Of a stretch of 64,000 nucleotides of DNA, positions 60,299 to 64,000 are shown one piece after another. The DNA comes from Stereum hirsutum FP-91666 SS1. Taxonomy: Eukaryota > Basidiomycota > Agaricomycetes > Russulales > Stereaceae. The stretch spans positions 321,634-385,633 of the forward strand of contig NW_006763149.1 of the NCBI RefSeq assembly GCF_000264905.1. The letters are read 5' to 3'. The position numbers were made by a program, and so were the translations under genes. The notes under the pieces were generated by a model. That model did not search any database. It was not told where the DNA came from and saw only the letters and a program-made list of their open reading frames with translations. Numbering within the stretch: position 1 is the first letter of the stretch; each line of letters begins with the position of its first letter.

Positions 60299-62892
60299 AT
60301 GTCGAATACAACTCAGCCTCAGCGAAGTGGCACTTCGGAACACGAGGCGAACATTAATCCCACTCAGCCTCCGAATGCAAGCAACGCGTCCGCGTCCACA
60401 TCTGCATCCGAATCACGCGTGCTTGCACAAGATCGCGCTCTTCCTGCAATCCCTCCTTTCCGCCGTGTCCCTCCTCTCTCGCCTATCGCTACGGGGGCCA
60501 GCACGAGCACCGAGCTCACACCCGGTCTTGCCTCTGCCTGCACGGCGTCCAACAACGACTCATCCCAGCATGTATCTAGTCCATCCATGGCAGACCCTCC
60601 CCGACTATCTCCTCCACCTCCTTCCCTTCCTCGCAGCCCACCCCCATCTGCCCCAGGTCCAAGCCGTCTCTCCCGCCACAATACCAGTACCTTCCGTCGA
60701 TCCTACCCTCCACAAGGCGAAGGATACCCTGATCGCAACTTTGTGGATTATTCCAACCTTACGGGCAATCCTGCAAGTCTGGCACTGACGGGTGCGGATG
60801 ATCTAGGTAGGGTCCCTAGTACGGCGAGGGCGTCAACTTCACATCATTTCATTTCATCACGAGACGGCAATGCTTCGGGGAGAGGAGAAAGGAATGACGT
60901 TGGAACAAGTAACGGAAACGGTGGCGGGAATCGCAATACACAGCGCATGTCGAGGTATTCTACGTACGAGAGTGCGCAAGGACGCCTGTCTGCGGAAGGT
61001 GCTACGAGCGGCGGTAGTGGCGGTGGCGGTGGCGTCAGTAGCAGAGAGAGAGGCATAAAAGGCGTTGGGAATGGCATTGATAGATATGTTCCAGTGCTGC
61101 CCTATGACCAAGCAGAAAAACGGGAGGTGCGTGATTGTCGTACTCTTTCGGTTTCCTTTATGATGACGTGCGATGACTTATTAATAAATGTTCAATCCTC
61201 AGACACTGAAGTTCGAAAAAGAGAGGACTGTGGGTGAGAGGCTCAAACCCACAATCGAGGCAGCCGAAAAGGAAAAGTTCAAGGCCGAGAAAAAAGGTAT
61301 ATCCACATCTTCTTCTTTCGAGACCATATCACGCGTCGTGACCACACTTGAGCTGAGGTGCTCTCTGAATTCTCCGTTTTCGTTCCATGACGATCTAGCG
61401 AAAATAACTGGACTCGCGCTGAACTTTGCTATTGGTGCACAAGTCCTCCTAGGTGCGCTCACGACGGCTTTGGGCGCCGCATTGACTGGGAAATCAGTGA
61501 GCTTTTATTCATCTATATCCCACCATCGTCTCCACCATCACCATTTATGTTTGAATGACGTCCCGTGTCTTCTGTTCTGCCAATTTTTCCGGCCAAAACC
61601 TTTCGTTTGTTGGTTTCAGCACATGAGCATCTGCCCGGCTGGCCGCCGGTCTCGCCTGTATATCTTGAACCAGCCAAATGAACTCCGACTCATACCTGAC
61701 ATAGGGCTCATGCTGTTCAATGCGTTGTTGTGTAGAAACTATGGTACAATTTGCTGATGGATTCACCGTTTCTTTCTTGTAGGCTTCCGTGGCTATCTCT
61801 ATCCTCGGTGCGTACAAATTTTACCCACTTCACTTCGAATACATTCCTAAAACCACCGCGAATCTCTGTTCTCATAACATGCACTGACTGTATTAACTTC
61901 AATGGCATGTTTTGATGCAGGTGGAGCTGCGACACTGGTCGCATCTTATCTTGCCCGCGTTCGTGGATCAAACGAACCTGAGTTCAGTGCCTCACGCGCG
62001 AAGACCCTCGAGTCCTATCTTCGCGAAATACACGCATTTGTGTAAGTTTTATTGTAACTCTATCTCGCCGTCTATCACCTGTCATGGCTTCGTGTTTCCA
62101 ACTGATGTCCACTCACGTTATATCTTACTCATTGGTGACAGGATGGATTATGGGCATGAAGTCGGCCACCACTGGGACCCTCAAATCGAGAGCTATCGTG
62201 GTGCCCTCGAGGCCATGCTGGGCAATACCTCCAGCTCCAACACCCACCAAACCTCCCAATCAACGATCGGCACTCCCACTCCCATTACGCCAACGCCCAT
62301 ACCGCCCAACATCAATCCTACAGCGTGGATGCAGAAGGTCCGCGATTTCGGGCATGATGGAATGCAAAATCTACGGGAATTGGGAGAGCAAGCTAGGGAT
62401 ATGAGGGATTATGCTGGGGAACAGGCTCGGAATATCAGGAGTCACGTGAACGAGCATGGGATCATCGTCAACGTACCCGTCGACCTTACACCCAATCCAA
62501 ATGTTTCACTGGCCCCTGTTCAGCTTCATCCAGGATTGAATCGAGGATTTAGTTTCTATGCGGGAGCTGGGAACGGACAGGGACAGGGACAGAATGTGAG
62601 CGCGAGTAATATGGAGAAAGGAGGAATGCAGTCGCTGCAATATGGAACGATACCGTATGGGGGTGGCGGTGGTGGGGACGGCGGGAATGGCAATGGAGGA
62701 CGACCGGTATCGGGACAAATGTACGGAGGTCAAGCAATCGGAGTGTCTGGATACGATGGTGGTAGTAGCGGTGGTCCCGCAGTCGTAGGCGGTTCTACAC
62801 CGGTCCCCACCAGGACGATGACGATAGATCCTGGAGGGATCGGAACCGATAGTGCAAGTATGAGCGAGAGGACGAGGATTTCGATGCATTAG
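60299..62892 (+). CDS. SLATT-domain two-transmembrane protein, copy 2
   Basis: Tandem paralogue of the upstream gene. Exons 60299-61126, 61203-61296, 61399-61496, 61783-61807, 61921-62041 and 62142-62892 give 639 codons, 638 aa. The four internal exons have the same lengths as in copy 1 (94, 98, 25 and 121 nt) and the same phases. The SLATT core reads TLKFEKERTVGERLKPTIEAAE, then GLALNFAIGAQVLLGALTTA, SASVAISILGGAATLVASYL, SNEPEFSASRAKTLESYLRE and MDYGHEVGHHWD, nearly the same as copy 1, while the N-terminal Pro/Ser region and the Gly-rich C-terminus differ more. Both proteins end in Ser-Met-His. Intron 3 is again the longest (286 nt). Function as for copy 1: membrane protein, role unknown. 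Confidence 0.88.
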
Positions 62893-63334
62893 AGGCTTTC
62901 GCATGTACATTTCGACGGGTCATCGTGGGCCAATCTGGGACAGAACTCCTGATTCGGAGGCCAGTTGTCTTCTTTAGGTTATCACTATTACATCGTGGCG
63001 CAACGACCAGGTCAATGGATATTAGTTCAAGTTAACTATACGTCTCCATACTTGGCCGTTTCTTTTCTCTTGGTCTTCCTGGAAGAGGTCATGATCCGGA
63101 CGATGGTCTATCATAATGGCTCGTGGCATTTTATTATCATAACGCGTTATGGTGGCTTTGATGTGCTTCATCTTTCTGGCCCCCGTCTGTGCGACCACGA
63201 CATTATTATAAAAACCCCAATTGAAAGCAACGATATATGATGATATGTTGGAATGCATATATGTAGATTTGACACCACTATTGAAAGAGAGCATAGCTAC
63301 CTCCTTCCTGACACCAACAAAAACATCTAAGTAC
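62893..63334. other. Convergent intergenic spacer
   Basis: About 440 nt between the second SLATT gene and the gene running in from the right edge on the minus strand. Nothing recognised. Confidence 0.5.
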
Positions 63335-64000
63335 TCAAAATTTCTTCTTCTTCCTTCCCTTGAAACCCTTGAACACTGCGTCGTCCGAGTCATCATCCTG
63401 TATCACCTTCCGAGTCCTCTTAGACCCAGTGGTGGCGGTATTGCGCGTCGACTTTGTACTGGCCTGGGTCCTCAGAGTCTCCTCGTCGGAATCCTCGGGT
63501 GCCACCTCGTCTTCCCTATCTATAGCAACTGAACCAAGGTCAAACTCCTCATATTCTTCGTCTTCTTGAATACTTTGATGTCCTCGTTTCTTACTCCCGG
63601 AGGCGGGGGCACGAGTCTTTGCATGGCTACGGCTCTTTGGCTGGTTCTCCTCGTCGTCCTCAGAGGCGAGGAACAAAGCCTGCGATGCGGCGCGTGTTGA
63701 TCTTGTTGTACGCCCACCTGCAGAGCTGGCCACACTTGGAGGTTTCTTCGATTTCGAGGCCGGAGCTCGGACGGGGACGGCGACAGGTCGCGCTCTTTTC
63801 CTTGAGGGAGCTACGTCTTCTTCTACCTCCTCTTCAGAGTTGAATTCAACTTCTGCGTGTTCTGGAGCTTCCGTGGCGGTCCGAGACTGGAGGCCATCCA
63901 TAGGTTGACTGCGTTGTGCTCTGGAAGACTTATGTGTGGCACGGGGGTCTTGACTTGACACGTCCATCGACTGTGAGGCTTTGCTAGATTTCCAGTATGC
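63335..64000 (-). CDS. C-terminal tail of a nuclear-type protein, 5' part beyond window
   Basis: The frame is open from the right edge (reading AYWKSSKASQSMDVSS...) to the stop at 63335, so at least 221 residues of a longer protein. The internal ATG at 63967 is not taken as the start because the frame continues upstream. Composition is highly charged, with basic clusters (PSRKRARPVA, KRTRKV) and acidic runs (EEEVEEDV, EDEEYEEFD, DDDSDD) and several SQ/TQ pairs (SQDP, RSQP, ASQAL), the type of tail phosphorylated by ATM/ATR kinases. The end VFKGFKGRKKKKF recalls the FKxF(K/R)K Mre11-binding motif at the C-terminus of Nbs1, but that is a short match. Identity not settled. Confidence 0.6.
   Translation of the reverse strand, partial: AYWKSSKASQSMDVSSQDPRATHKSSRAQRSQPMDGLQSRTATEAPEHAEVEFNSEEEVEEDVAPSRKRARPVAVPVRAPASKSKKPPSVASSAGGRTTRSTRAASQALFLASEDDEENQPKSRSHAKTRAPASGSKKRGHQSIQEDEEYEEFDLGSVAIDREDEVAPEDSDEETLRTQASTKSTRNTATTGSKRTRKVIQDDDSDDAVFKGFKGRKKKKF

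Larger units (their letters stand above)
55959..62892 (+). repeat. Direct tandem gene duplication (SLATT pair)
   Basis: Two same-strand genes with identical internal exon lengths, similar 5' flanks and the same domain order, spaced about 1.6 kb apart. The divergence of disordered ends with conservation of the SLATT core and of the RDL/RDM helix region points to an old but selected duplication. Confidence 0.8.

Overview
The window looks like nuclear DNA of a filamentous basidiomycete, most likely a mushroom-forming Agaricomycete. Almost every gene is broken by many short GT-AG introns (mostly 50-80 nt), coding density is moderate, genes lie on both strands without operons, and several families are typical of Agaricomycetes: a DUF6533-like orphan membrane protein, a second orphan multi-pass membrane protein and fungal SLATT-domain proteins. 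Gene models were made by hand-joining exons. For most genes the exon lengths sum to a multiple of three, but individual exon borders may be off by 1-2 nt.

Layout. 1-1408 (-): carboxylesterase cut by the left edge. 2492-3706 (+): secreted SurE-type phosphatase. 4022-5586 (-): uncharacterised protein with a SANT/Myb-like segment. 6139-9236 (+): DEAH helicase Prp43. 9752-12144 (-): Ser/Pro-rich disordered protein. 13017-14515 (-): septin Cdc12. 14.5-20.3 kb: gene-poor, with one tiny cystine-knot-type secreted protein (18096-18334). 20342-21247 (-) and 21570-22583 (+): divergent pair of a TFIIIC subunit and a mitochondrial 2'-O-methyltransferase (Mrm2 type). 23094-25462 (-): orphan multi-pass membrane protein. 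26667-29573 (-): glycogen synthase. 30315-32013 (-): tyrosyl-tRNA synthetase. 33658-37228 (+): STAND/NACHT-ankyrin protein. 38297-38978 (+): small repeat-motif protein. 39966-42868 (-): large mitochondrial-looking repeat protein. 43729-45354 (-): secreted six-repeat precursor with Lys-Arg sites. 46461-47189 (-): Dap1/PGRMC-type haem protein. 47770-49890 (+): secreted BNR beta-propeller protein. 50122-51995 (-): orphan multi-pass protein with a His-rich tail. 52-55.9 kb: nothing recognisable. 55959-58711 and 60299-62892 (+): tandem pair of SLATT-domain proteins. 63335-64000 (-): charged C-terminal tail of a gene running off the right edge.

How the genes fit together. Housekeeping functions (splicing, septation, Pol III transcription, mitochondrial rRNA modification, glycogen, translation, sterol/haem biology) are interleaved with accessory genes. 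The accessory genes are the most interesting part: a candidate KEX2-processed repeat precursor built from symmetric exons, a cystine-knot-type mini-protein, and two classes of protein associated with innate immunity or conflict (a NACHT-ankyrin receptor-like protein and two SLATT two-transmembrane proteins). Nothing in the sequence proves these act as one system; they are separate leads.
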